A stretch of DNA of 41,707 nucleotides. Source: Streptomyces sp. ISL-43. Its GTDB lineage: Bacteria > Actinomycetota > Actinomycetes > Streptomycetales > Streptomycetaceae. Every line of letters starts with the position of its first letter. Positions within the stretch are counted from its first letter, which is position 1. A program made the position numbers and the translations under genes. This document shows, piece after piece, positions 22,479 through 29,997 of the stretch. The DNA is taken from assembly GCF_018614195.1 (NCBI RefSeq), contig NZ_JAGGOT010000038.1, forward strand, positions 1-41,707. The letters are read 5' to 3'. Below the pieces are notes generated by a model. It made no database searches and was not told the origin of the DNA. It was given only the letters and a program-made list of their open reading frames with translations.

Positions 22479-23935
22479 GCCCGATCGCCAGATTCCGCGC
22501 CCTCCCGCTGCGCTCGCGGCTCGCGCTGCTGGTGGCGACCGCGGTGGCGGTGGCGGTGGCCGCCGTCGCCGCCGTGTCGTGGGTGATGGTGCGGGCGCAG
22601 CTGCGTGACCAGCTGGACCGGTCCCTGATGTCCACGAACGCGGCCGCGGAGGTACGGAGCGTCCTGCGCGACGGCCGCCCGTGCCCGGAGCAGGCACCCA
22701 CCCAGCCCACCCAGCCCGGCCAGCAGATCGCCGGGAACCTGAACGCGTCCGTGCAGATCGTGACGGCCGACGGCAGCCACTGCTGGGTGAGCGGCCCGTC
22801 GACCCTGCCGGTCACCGAGGTGGACAAGCAGATCGCCGCGGGCAGCCGCAATGCCACCCTGCACGACGTGACGACCGCCGACGGCATCGAAATGCGCGTC
22901 TACACCCAGCCCGCGCGGGTCACGCCGAACTCGCCGCTCTTCGGGATCTCGGTCGCCAAGCCACTGACCGACGTCGACAAGACGCTGTCCACCCTGGCCT
23001 GGGTGCTCCTGCTCGTCTCCGGCATCGGCGTGGTCGGCGCCGGCGCCGCCGGCCTGTGGGTGGCCCGTACGGGGCTGCGCCCGGTCGACGAACTGACGGG
23101 CGCCGTCGAGCACATCGCCCGCACCGAGGACCTGACCGTGCGGATCCCCGACGAGGGCGACGACGAGATCGCCCGGCTGTCGCGCTCCTTCAACTCGATG
23201 ACGGCCGCGCTCGCCTCCTCCCAGGAGCGCCAGGCTCAGCTGATCGCGGACGCCGGCCACGAGCTGCGCACCCCGCTCACCTCCCTGCGCACCAATGTCG
23301 AGCTGCTCGCGCGCAGCGAGCAGACCGGCCGGGCCATCCCGCCCGAGGACCGCAAGGAGCTGCTGGCCTCGGTCAAGGCGCAGATGACGGAACTGGCCTC
23401 GCTGATCGGCGACTTGCAGGAGCTGTCGCGCCCGGACGCGGCCTCGCCCGGCCCGCTGGGCGTGGTGGCCCTGCACGAGATCGCGGGCGCCGCGCTGTCC
23501 CGGGCCCGGCTGCGCGGTCCGGAGCTGGAATTCGCCTCGGACCTGGCGCCCTGGTACGTACGCGGTGAGGCCGCGGCCCTGGAGCGCGCGGTGGTCAACG
23601 TCCTCGACAACGCGGTCAAGTTCAGCCCGCCGGGCGGCGCCGTCGCCGTCTCGCTGCGGGCGGGCGAGCTGACCGTGCGGGACCACGGGCCCGGCATCCC
23701 GGCCGACGACCTCCCGCACGTCTTCGAGCGGTTCTGGCGCTCCCCCTCGGCCCGCGCGCTGCCCGGCAGCGGCCTCGGCCTGTCGATCGTGGCCCGTACG
23801 GTGCTGCGCGCGGGCGGCACGGCCGAGCTGCGGGCACCGGCCGGCGGCGGCCCGGGCGCGGAGGCGGTGCTCCGCATCCCCGGCGCGCCGACGCCACCGC
23901 CGCCCGCGCAGCCGTCAGTTGTGCCGGATGAGTGA
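22475..23935 (+). CDS. cssS: Sensor histidine kinase, CssS-type, with two extracytoplasmic cysteines
   Basis: A 486-aa membrane kinase starting at GTG 22475. TM1 is about 16-39 and TM2 about 171-196, flanking a ~130-residue extracytoplasmic sensor domain with exactly two cysteines, Cys70 (GRPCPEQ) and Cys103 (SHCWVSG), that could form a disulfide. Then come a HAMP domain (ARTGLRPVDELTGAVEHIA), the H-box ADAGHELRTPLTSLR with phospho-accepting His262, an N-box (ERAVVNVLDNAVKFS), G1 (VRDHGPGIP) and G2 (GSGLGLSIV) ATP-binding motifs. Partner of the overlapping response-regulator gene. Its last 21 bp overlap the convergent phospholipase gene. It presumably senses misfolded or over-secreted protein outside the membrane. 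Confidence 0.86.
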   Translation: MSPIARFRALPLRSRLALLVATAVAVAVAAVAAVSWVMVRAQLRDQLDRSLMSTNAAAEVRSVLRDGRPCPEQAPTQPTQPGQQIAGNLNASVQIVTADGSHCWVSGPSTLPVTEVDKQIAAGSRNATLHDVTTADGIEMRVYTQPARVTPNSPLFGISVAKPLTDVDKTLSTLAWVLLLVSGIGVVGAGAAGLWVARTGLRPVDELTGAVEHIARTEDLTVRIPDEGDDEIARLSRSFNSMTAALASSQERQAQLIADAGHELRTPLTSLRTNVELLARSEQTGRAIPPEDRKELLASVKAQMTELASLIGDLQELSRPDAASPGPLGVVALHEIAGAALSRARLRGPELEFASDLAPWYVRGEAAALERAVVNVLDNAVKFSPPGGAVAVSLRAGELTVRDHGPGIPADDLPHVFERFWRSPSARALPGSGLGLSIVARTVLRAGGTAELRAPAGGGPGAEAVLRIPGAPTPPPPAQPSVVPDE

Positions 23936-24826
23936 GGCGACCAGGCCGGAACGCGTGTTGGGGAAGTCCATCGGGACGATCCCGAGCCCGGTGCGGCCGG
24001 CGAGCTCCGAGCCGTCGACGAAGGCGTGCACCTGGGGGTTGAGCCGGTCGGAGTTCCAGCGGGGCGGCAGGGCCGCGGCCGTGCTGGTGTAGTTCATGAA
24101 GAACTTGCCGGGCTGGGTGACGGCCTTGCGGAAGTGGTTCTCGATCTTCCCGCGTTTGGCGAAGGGCTCGGCCATGTAGTCGTCCTGGATGTCGAAGACG
24201 TTGCCGTCGCCGTAGCGCAGGCCGCCGGGCAGGCCGCCGTTGTCGGGGAGCAGGAGCACCTTCCCGCGCGCCTGCCCGAGGGTGGGCAGCGCGTCGGCGA
24301 TCTTGAACAGCGGCCGCCAGCCCCGGTTGTCGAGGTAGTCGTCGAAGACGGCGCGGAAGGTGGCGTCGCCCTCCTCAGAGTACTCCTGCTTGAGCCGCAT
24401 CAGGACGGTCTCGGAGGGGTGCGCGGCGAGGAAGTTCCAGCACGCGGCGAGGACGTCGCCGAACATCAGGTTCTGGTAGAACGCGCCGTGGTGGATGGCG
24501 AAGGATCCGCCGGTCACCCGGCAGCGCACGTCGAGGAAGCGGATCCCGGAGTCGAGCTGCTCGGCTATGGAGGTGTTCTGGCAGGCGACGTAGAGGCCGC
24601 CCTGGCGGGCGCCTGAGTCGTGGGTGCCGGGGATCGTCATCCGCTGCAGGGCGGTGGAGTCGCCGAGTCCGGCCATCCAGTCCCGCGTCGACAGCGCCTG
24701 CGCGGACGCCGCCCCGGCCCCCGCCCCGAGCGCCACGCCGGCCCCGACGGCTGCGGCTCCGGCGAGGAACCCCCGCCGCCCCAGCCCCGCGCCGCGCCCC
24801 GTGCCCGTACCCGTGTCCAAGCCCAT
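23915..24826 (-). CDS. Tat-exported phosphatidylinositol-specific phospholipase C-like protein
   Basis: A 303-aa protein with a twin-arginine signal (GRRGFLAGAAAVGAGVALG, cut probably after ASA near residue 42) and a PI-PLC X-type TIM-barrel domain. The two catalytic histidines are His69 (IPGTHDS) and one of His112/His113 (FAIHHGAFY); acidic and Arg residues in RFLDVRCRV support the phosphate-binding site. Bacterial enzymes of this type cleave phosphatidylinositol or GPI-like lipids outside the cell without calcium. Its 3' end overlaps the sensor-kinase gene by 21 bp in the opposite direction. The TetR-type gene lies 75 bp upstream in the same direction. Confidence 0.87.
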   Translation of the reverse strand: MGLDTGTGTGRGAGLGRRGFLAGAAAVGAGVALGAGAGAASAQALSTRDWMAGLGDSTALQRMTIPGTHDSGARQGGLYVACQNTSIAEQLDSGIRFLDVRCRVTGGSFAIHHGAFYQNLMFGDVLAACWNFLAAHPSETVLMRLKQEYSEEGDATFRAVFDDYLDNRGWRPLFKIADALPTLGQARGKVLLLPDNGGLPGGLRYGDGNVFDIQDDYMAEPFAKRGKIENHFRKAVTQPGKFFMNYTSTAAALPPRWNSDRLNPQVHAFVDGSELAGRTGLGIVPMDFPNTRSGLVASLIRHN

Positions 24827-24901
24827 GCCCGCCCCTTTGCCGACCCAGTGGTGGCGGGATTATGGCGCGCGGAGCCCGGCATTACTACCCACGGGTAAAC
24901 T

Positions 24902-25471
24902 TCAGCTTTCGAGCAACTCCACGAGCGCGCGCAGCCCTTGGGCGATCTCCCGGCCGTCGGGCGCCTGCTCCGGGTCGGTCAGGCACTGCACCATCACCCC
25001 GGTGAGCAGCGCGATGTGCACCGACCCCAGGGCCCGTACGTCCTCCTCCTCGACCGCCTCCTGCGGCACCGCGCGCAGCTGCGCGGCCACCATGCGGCGG
25101 TTCTGGCGCTGCCCCTCGGCCAGGATCGCGAGCAGCTCGGGCGAGGACTGCGCGTGCACGAAGGCCTCGACCGAGGCGGTCCAGAGCCAGCGCGTGTCCG
25201 CGAAGTCGCGGATCTTGCGGTCCCAGGTGTCGGCGTAGCGCTCCCGGGCGGTGTCGCCCTGCCCCGTGAGCCTGCCGGACCCGGCGGCCCACTCGTCCAT
25301 GGCCGCGAACAGCGCCTGGTTGAGCAGCACGTCGCGGGAGCCGAAGTGGTAGCCGATCGCGGCCATGCTCACGTTCGACGCGGCCGCGATGTCGCGCACG
25401 GTGGTCCGCAGGTACCCCTTCTCCTCCAGGCAGCGCCGGGCTCCGGCCAGCAGGTCCTCGCGATTTCCCAT
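24902..25471 (-). CDS. TetR-family transcriptional regulator
   Basis: A 189-aa protein starting at ATG 25471 (MGNREDLLAGARRCLEEKGYLRTTVRDIAAASNVSMAAIGYHFGSRDVLLNQAL). The first ~50 residues are the TetR helix-turn-helix; the rest is the all-helical ligand and dimer domain. The frame stays open further upstream through a 12-bp repeat array, but the ATG start gives the usual TetR layout. It is divergent from an alpha/beta hydrolase gene and upstream of the phospholipase gene, and most likely represses one or both. The array and an inverted repeat at 25601-25648 are candidate binding sites. The ligand is unknown. Confidence 0.88.
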   Translation of the reverse strand: MGNREDLLAGARRCLEEKGYLRTTVRDIAAASNVSMAAIGYHFGSRDVLLNQALFAAMDEWAAGSGRLTGQGDTARERYADTWDRKIRDFADTRWLWTASVEAFVHAQSSPELLAILAEGQRQNRRMVAAQLRAVPQEAVEEEDVRALGSVHIALLTGVMVQCLTDPEQAPDGREIAQGLRALVELLES

Positions 25472-25515
25472 GGCCGGATCGTATCCGCGCCCGATTCGGG
25501 CAGGGCGCCGGACAA

Positions 25516-25611
25516 GCGGTTGGACGAGCGGTTGGACGAGCGGTCGGGCAAGCGGTTGGACGAGCAGTCGGGCAAGCGGTTGGACGAGCAGTCGGGCAAG
25601 CGGTTGGGCAA
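25516..25611. repeat. Eight tandem 12-bp repeats between tetR and the hydrolase gene
   Basis: The units run without gaps from 25516 to 25611. Four are GCGGTTGGACGA (25516, 25528, 25552, 25576); the others are GCGGTCGGGCAA (25540), GCAGTCGGGCAA (25564, 25588) and GCGGTTGGGCAA (25600). From 25540 the two types partly alternate, giving a 24-bp higher-order period. It lies in the divergent promoter region. Confidence 0.93.
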
Positions 25612-25648
25612 GTGCCCTACACGAACGTATTGCGCAGTTGCCCAACCG
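25601..25648. promoter_or_regulatory. Inverted repeat, candidate TetR operator or promoter region
   Basis: CGGTTGGGCAA (25601-25611, the last tandem unit) and TTGCCCAACCG (25638-25648) form perfect 11-bp arms around 26 bp that contain the least GC-rich stretch of the region (CTACACGAACGTATTG), a natural place for the divergent promoters. Palindromes in this position are typical TetR operators. Confidence 0.5.
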
Positions 25649-25700
25649 GTGGCAGGCTGATGACCGGCCCACCGAACCGCACACAGGGGAGAGCAACGCC

Positions 25701-26495
25701 ATGCGCCACGAGCTGAAGATCGACGACCGCACCCTGTCCTACCTGGATTTCGGCGGCGCCGGCCGCCCGCTGCTCGCCCTCCACGGCGGCATCTCCGAGG
25801 GCGCGCACTTCGCCGCCCTGGCCACCGCCCTCGGCGACGAGTGGCGGGTCATCGCCCCCGACCAGCGCGGCCACGGCGACTCCGACCTCGCACCCGAGTA
25901 CAGCCGCGAGGGATACGTCAGCGACGCCGCCGCCCTGCTGGAACACCTCGACCCGGGCGGGCCGGTGCCCGTCCTCGGCTTCTCCCTCGGCGGGATCAAC
26001 GCCTACCACCTGGCCGCCGCCCGGCCCGACCTCGTGTCCGCCCTGATCAACGTCGACGCCCCCGTCGAGTCCCCGCCCCAGGCCGCCGCCCGCCCGAGCC
26101 CGTGGGACTTCCTGCACGGGCTCCCGTACACCGCGCCCACCCGCGAGGAGCTGCTCACCGCCCTCGGCCCGACCCTGGGCCCCGCCTACGCACAGACCCT
26201 GCGCCCGCTGCCCGACGGGACCGGCTGGCGCCTCCCCTTCGACCCGCGGGCCACCCTGGCCACCCTCGCCGCGGGCGACGGCTCCCACTGGGACGCCTGG
26301 CTCGCCGGCCACTGCCCGGCCCTGCTCGTCCACGGGCTGCGCAGCGAGGTCCTCCCCCGCGAGCAGGCCGACGCGATGGTCGCCCGCCGCCCCGGGACCT
26401 CGTACGCCGCCCTCGACACCGAGCACTTCGTGCCCTTCCAGGACCCGGAGGGCTTCGCCGGGGCCGTCCGCGCCTTCCTGGCCACCCTCCCGTAG
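25701..26495 (+). CDS. Alpha/beta hydrolase with Glu at the catalytic-acid position
   Basis: A 264-aa alpha/beta hydrolase starting at ATG 25701, preceded by GGGGAGAG. The oxyanion HGG motif is ALHGGISEG (about 26-34), the nucleophile Ser95 lies in the elbow GFSLGG, and the catalytic His is His242 (DTEHFVPF). At the usual acid position (HG.rSdvL) the sequence is HGLRSEVL, so Glu216 stands where Asp is common. APDQRGHGDSD is typical of esterase/epoxide-hydrolase-like members. The substrate is unknown. It is divergent from the TetR-family gene and probably controlled by it. It ends before a strong bidirectional terminator. Confidence 0.88.
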   Translation: MRHELKIDDRTLSYLDFGGAGRPLLALHGGISEGAHFAALATALGDEWRVIAPDQRGHGDSDLAPEYSREGYVSDAAALLEHLDPGGPVPVLGFSLGGINAYHLAAARPDLVSALINVDAPVESPPQAAARPSPWDFLHGLPYTAPTREELLTALGPTLGPAYAQTLRPLPDGTGWRLPFDPRATLATLAAGDGSHWDAWLAGHCPALLVHGLRSEVLPREQADAMVARRPGTSYAALDTEHFVPFQDPEGFAGAVRAFLATLP

Positions 26496-26503
26496 AACGC
26501 CGA

Positions 26504-26534
26504 AGGGGCGGCGGGCCGATGGCCCGCCGCCCCT
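26504..26534. terminator. Bidirectional terminator between hydrolase and 5'-nucleotidase genes
   Basis: AGGGGCGGCGGGCC (26504-26517) and GGCCCGCCGCCCCT (26521-26534) are perfectly complementary over 14 bp around a 3-nt loop, placed between two convergent genes. Confidence 0.92.
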
Positions 26535-26549
26535 CAGGGGATGGAGGTG

Positions 26550-28373
26550 TTACTTGACGACCGTGATCCGGTCCGCCGCCGGCGGCGCCAGCGGCGCGGC
26601 CGCCGAGGAGTGCGCGGCCAGGTAGGCGTTGAAGCAGTCCAGGTCGGACGCGCCGACCAGCTTGTTCTTGTGCTCCTTCAGGACGGTGAAACCGTCACCG
26701 CCGCCCGCGAGGAACTCGTTCATCGCGACCCGGTAGGTCTTGGCGGGGTCGATCGCCGCGCCGTTCAGCTTCACCGAGTCCACGACGATGCGCTCGGCGC
26801 CCGCCTTGGTGGTGTCCAGGGTGTAGGTCAGACCCTTGGAGATCTGCAGGATCTTCGGGTTCGGCCCGTTGACCGGGCCACTGACCTGCTGCTGGAGCGC
26901 GGTGACCAGCTGGGCGCCGGTCAGGTCGACGACGTTCATCATGTTGGTGAACGGCTGGACCGTGTACGACTCCCCGTAGGTCACCACACCGTCGCCCTCG
27001 GCGCCCGCCGCCTTGAAGGCCAGGTCGGCGCGGATGCCGCCCGGGTTCATGATGGCGATCTGCGCGCCGCCCTTCGCGGCCGGGGCCAGGGCCTCCAGCT
27101 GCGCGTCGGCGATCACGTCGCCGAGCGGCTTCTCGTACTCCGCCGAGCCGCGGCCCGGGATGTCCGCGGAGATGTAGCCCATCGGACGGTTCGCGATCGG
27201 CGCGGCCAGCGCGTTCCAGCGCTGGATCAGCGCGGTCAGGTCCGGGGCCTTGGGCTGGTCCCGGTCGACGACCTTCTGGACCGGCTTCGGCGACCTGACC
27301 GGCGTACGGACGATGTCCTTGGTCTTGCGGTCGTACGTGAGGGTGGTGTCCGTGAACAGCCGGCCGTAGGAGGCTGCCGAGGTGACCGTGCGCGGGTTGC
27401 CCGCCGGGTCGGGGATGTTGCACGCGTACGCCTGGTGCGTGTGGCCGGTCACCAGGGCGTCGACCTTCGGCGAGACGTTCTTCGCGATGTCGACGATGGC
27501 ACCGGAGACGCCGGCGCCGGCGCCCGGCACGTCGCAGTCGTAGTTGTAGGCGCCGCTCGCGGGCAGGCCGCCCTCGTGGACCAGGGCCACGATCGACTTC
27601 ACGCCCTGCTTGTTCAGCTGCTCGGCGTACTTGTTGATCGTCTCGACCTCGTCGCCGAACTGGAGGCCCTTGACCCCGTCGGCGGTCACGACGTCGGGCG
27701 TGCCCTCCAGGGTGACGCCGATGAAGCCGATCTTCACGTCCCCCTTCTTCCAGACGAAGGTGGGGCTCATCATCGGGCGCTTCGTCTTCTCCTCGACGAC
27801 GTTCGCCGCGAGGTACTTGAAGTCCGCGCCCTCGAAGGTCTTGCCGTATTCGAAGCAGCCCTCGACCGGGTGGCAGCCGCCGTACTGCATGCGGCGCAGC
27901 TCGGTCTTGCCCTCGTCGAACTCGTGGTTGCCGACGCTGGAGACGTCCAGGCCGAGGTCGTTGAGCGCCTCGACGGTCGGCTCGTCGTGGAAGAGGCCGG
28001 ACACCATCGGGCTGGCGCCGATCATGTCGCCGGCCGCGGCCGTGACGGAGTACGGGTGGCCCTTGCGGGCCTCGCGCAGGCCGGTCGCCAGGTACTCGAC
28101 ACCGCCCGCGGGTATGGCCTTGGTGGTGCCGTCGGCCTGACGCTCGGTCACGGTGCCCGAGGAGCCCTGCGGGGGCTCCAGCGTGCCGTGGAGGTCGTTG
28201 AACGACAGCATCTGTACGTCGACGGTGAGGCCGTGGTCGTGGCCGCCACCGCCACCACTCGCGGCTCCGGCCGGAAGGGCGGCGGCGACCATCGCACCGG
28301 CGGCCGTCGTGACGGCGAGGGCGGTGAAGGTCAACCGGCGGGCTCGGCGGTGCCGTTGTGGCGTCGCTGACAT
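26550..28373 (-). CDS. Secreted bifunctional metallophosphatase/5'-nucleotidase (UshA-like)
   Basis: A 607-aa exported enzyme. It has a signal peptide (RRARRLTFTALAVTTAAGAMVAAALPAGAA) cut near residue 38, an N-terminal calcineurin-like metallophosphoesterase domain with the metal motifs SFNDLHG (57-63), AAGDMIGASP, GNHEFDEG and GHTHQAYA, then a C-terminal 5'-nucleotidase domain with MNPGGIRADL and YTVQPFTNMM (substrate-binding). Such enzymes strip phosphate from extracellular nucleotides and deliver nucleosides and phosphate, in keeping with the nearby phosphate genes. It starts at ATG 28373. Two conserved Cys pairs (GGCHPVEGC, DCD/ACNIP) may be disulfides. No PHO box is obvious in the upstream 215 bp. 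Confidence 0.92.
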   Translation of the reverse strand: MSATPQRHRRARRLTFTALAVTTAAGAMVAAALPAGAASGGGGGHDHGLTVDVQMLSFNDLHGTLEPPQGSSGTVTERQADGTTKAIPAGGVEYLATGLREARKGHPYSVTAAAGDMIGASPMVSGLFHDEPTVEALNDLGLDVSSVGNHEFDEGKTELRRMQYGGCHPVEGCFEYGKTFEGADFKYLAANVVEEKTKRPMMSPTFVWKKGDVKIGFIGVTLEGTPDVVTADGVKGLQFGDEVETINKYAEQLNKQGVKSIVALVHEGGLPASGAYNYDCDVPGAGAGVSGAIVDIAKNVSPKVDALVTGHTHQAYACNIPDPAGNPRTVTSAASYGRLFTDTTLTYDRKTKDIVRTPVRSPKPVQKVVDRDQPKAPDLTALIQRWNALAAPIANRPMGYISADIPGRGSAEYEKPLGDVIADAQLEALAPAAKGGAQIAIMNPGGIRADLAFKAAGAEGDGVVTYGESYTVQPFTNMMNVVDLTGAQLVTALQQQVSGPVNGPNPKILQISKGLTYTLDTTKAGAERIVVDSVKLNGAAIDPAKTYRVAMNEFLAGGGDGFTVLKEHKNKLVGASDLDCFNAYLAAHSSAAAPLAPPAADRITVVK

Positions 28374-28588
28374 TTAGTCCCCTTTGCGGACAGCGATACA
28401 TCTTGGGAGGTCTGCCGAAGCCTAGAGTCAACGCGCGTAGCGCGACAGGGGGTACCTGGTATCGAGCTGGTTACACGCGAACGACGGACGGCCGTCGCGC
28501 CCGCTTCCGCGATGCCGCCGCGCCCCCGCTCGAAAGGCCGCCGCGCCCGCACCCGGACAGGCTCCCGCCGTGGTCGTAGGCTCGCCCC

Positions 28589-29521
28589 ATGACTGACGAC
28601 GCAGCAGCGGCCCTGGAGCCGGGACGCCGGATCGAGACCCTCGACGAACTGACGGAGGAGCAGGCCGACTCCGTCCTCGCCCTGATCGCGGACGCGGCCC
28701 GCACCGACGGCACCACCGCCGTGTCCGAGCAGGGCCGCCTCCAGCTGCGCGGCGGCCCCCGCGAGGGCATCCGGCACTTCCTGCTCACCGAGAAGGGCCG
28801 CCTCGCCGGATACGGGCAACTGGAGGACACCGACCCGGTGGAAGCCCCCGCCGCCGAACTCGTCGTACACCCCTCGATGCGCGGGCGCGGCCACGGCCGG
28901 GCGCTGGGCACCGCGCTGCTGGCCGCCTCCGGCAAGCGGATCCGGGTGTGGGCGCACGGCGGCAAGTCCGCCGCCCGCCACCTCGCGCAGGTCCTCGGCC
29001 TGACCCTGTTCCGCGAACTGCGCCAGCTGCGCCGCCCGCTCGGCCCGGACGCCGCCCCGCTGCCCGAGCCGGTCCTGCCACCCGGCGTCACCGTACGGAC
29101 CTTCGTGCCCGGCGCGGACGACACCGCCTGGCTGGTCGCCAACGCCGCCGCCTTCGCCCACCACCCCGAGCAGGGCTCGCTCACGCAGCGGGACCTGAAC
29201 GACCGCGTCGCACAGCCCTGGTTCGACGCCAAGGGCTTCTTCCTCGCCGAGCGCGACGGCGAACTCGTCGGCTTCCACTGGACGAAGGTGCACGCCGAGC
29301 AGCGGCTCGGCGAGGTCTACGTCGTCGGCGTACGCCCCGGCGCGCAGGGCGGCGGCCTCGGCAAGGCCCTCACCGCGATCGGCCTGCGCCACCTGGCCGC
29401 GGCCGGCCTGCCCACCGCCATGCTCTACGTGGACGCCGACAACCCGGCGGCCCTCGCCGTCTACGAGGGCCTCGGCTTCTCCACCCACGAGATCGACCTG
29501 ATGTACCGCACGGAAAGCTGA
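28589..29521 (+). CDS. mshD: Mycothiol synthase (MshD)
   Basis: A 310-aa protein with two GNAT domains, the usual MshD length. The C-terminal, active domain has the acetyl-CoA loop VVGVRPGAQGGGLGKALTAIGLRHL (about 250-274) and DADNPAALAVYEGLGFSTHEIDLMY; the N-terminal domain has HPSMRGRGHGRALGTAL. MshD acetylates the cysteinyl amine of Cys-GlcN-Ins in the last step of mycothiol synthesis, the actinobacterial thiol buffer. It starts at ATG 28589. It is divergent from the 5'-nucleotidase gene and followed by a cluster of dispersed repeats. Confidence 0.95.
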   Translation: MTDDAAAALEPGRRIETLDELTEEQADSVLALIADAARTDGTTAVSEQGRLQLRGGPREGIRHFLLTEKGRLAGYGQLEDTDPVEAPAAELVVHPSMRGRGHGRALGTALLAASGKRIRVWAHGGKSAARHLAQVLGLTLFRELRQLRRPLGPDAAPLPEPVLPPGVTVRTFVPGADDTAWLVANAAAFAHHPEQGSLTQRDLNDRVAQPWFDAKGFFLAERDGELVGFHWTKVHAEQRLGEVYVVGVRPGAQGGGLGKALTAIGLRHLAAAGLPTAMLYVDADNPAALAVYEGLGFSTHEIDLMYRTES

Positions 29522-29527
29522 CCAATT

Positions 29528-29737
29528 CCAGCCCCGCCGGCATTCGAGGCACGGGGGCCCGGGGGCAGCGCACCCGCCAAATCCAGCCCCGCCGGCATTC
29601 GAGGCGCGGGGGCCCGGGGCAAAGCCCCGCCAAATCCAGCCCCGCCGGCATTCGAGGCGCGGGGCCGGGGCAGAGCACCGCCAAATCCAGCCCCGCCGGC
29701 GTTTGAGGCGCGGGGGCCCGGGGGCAGCGCCCCCGCA
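29528..29737. repeat. Four tandem copies of the CCAGCCCCGCCGGC dispersed repeat
   Basis: Copies start at 29528, 29583, 29636 and 29687, with periods of 55, 53 and 51 bp. Each begins CCAGCCCCGCCGGC(A/G)TT(C/T)GAGGC followed by a GGGG-rich part and AAAGCCCCGCCAAAT-like spacer, so each could fold into a C-rich/G-rich stem. Copies degrade slightly from one to the next. The same element recurs at 33183-33280. Confidence 0.92.
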
Positions 29738-29773
29738 ACGGCGCCGCACCGGCCCGGCACCCCCGCGCCCCCC

Positions 29774-29808
29774 GGCACCCGGCACCCGGCACCCGGCACC
29801 CGGCACCC
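29774..29808. repeat. Tandem heptamer GGCACCC x5
   Basis: Five perfect GGCACCC units at 29774-29808, preceded by a degenerate copy and followed by a partial GGCAA. Confidence 0.93.
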
Positions 29809-29882
29809 GGCAAGCACCCCACCCCCGCCGCGACGGATCGTGCACCAGCCGGCACCACAGCCAGAGCCGGGAAGCCACATGC

Positions 29883-29899
29883 CATTAACCGGGCATTAA
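29883..29899 (+). promoter_or_regulatory. Candidate PhoP-type direct repeat upstream of ppk
   Basis: CATTAA at 29883-29888 is repeated at 29894-29899, exactly 11 bp later. This is the spacing of PHO-box repeat units, and ppk is a known PhoP target in Streptomyces. The sequence departs from the GTTCACC consensus, so the call is tentative. Confidence 0.4.
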
Positions 29900-29997
29900 T
29901 GCACGCTCGCGAAGCTGACCGCATGCAGCCCCGACTCCGACTGACCGCCGACACTTCCGACGCGCCTGTCCTGCCGCGTGCGCGGAAGAATGGAGTC

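Larger units (their letters stand above)
29522..29997. other. 476-bp intergenic region made of repeats and the ppk promoter
   Basis: From left to right: four copies of a Streptomyces-type dispersed repeat (29528-29737), a run of GGCACCC heptamers (29774-29808), and a more AT-containing stretch with the CATTAA direct repeat (29883-29899) that probably marks the ppk promoter. No coding frame with normal codon use is present. Confidence 0.8.

Noticed and set aside
25516..25611. Possible CRISPR array
   Set aside because: The units are 12 bp and directly adjacent with no unique spacers, and no cas gene is present.
25472..25732. N-terminal extension of the TetR protein through the 12-bp repeats
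   Set aside because: The extension is repetitive (QPLARLLVQPLARLLV) and would place the helix-turn-helix about 90 residues from the start; ATG 25471 gives the normal layout. Kept only as a minor possibility in the findings.
26541..28370. 609-codon open frame antisense to the 5'-nucleotidase gene
   Set aside because: It is a high-GC shadow of the real gene. The translated sequence is Arg/Val/Gly-rich with no family motif, while the opposite strand encodes a clear signal peptide and metal-binding motifs.
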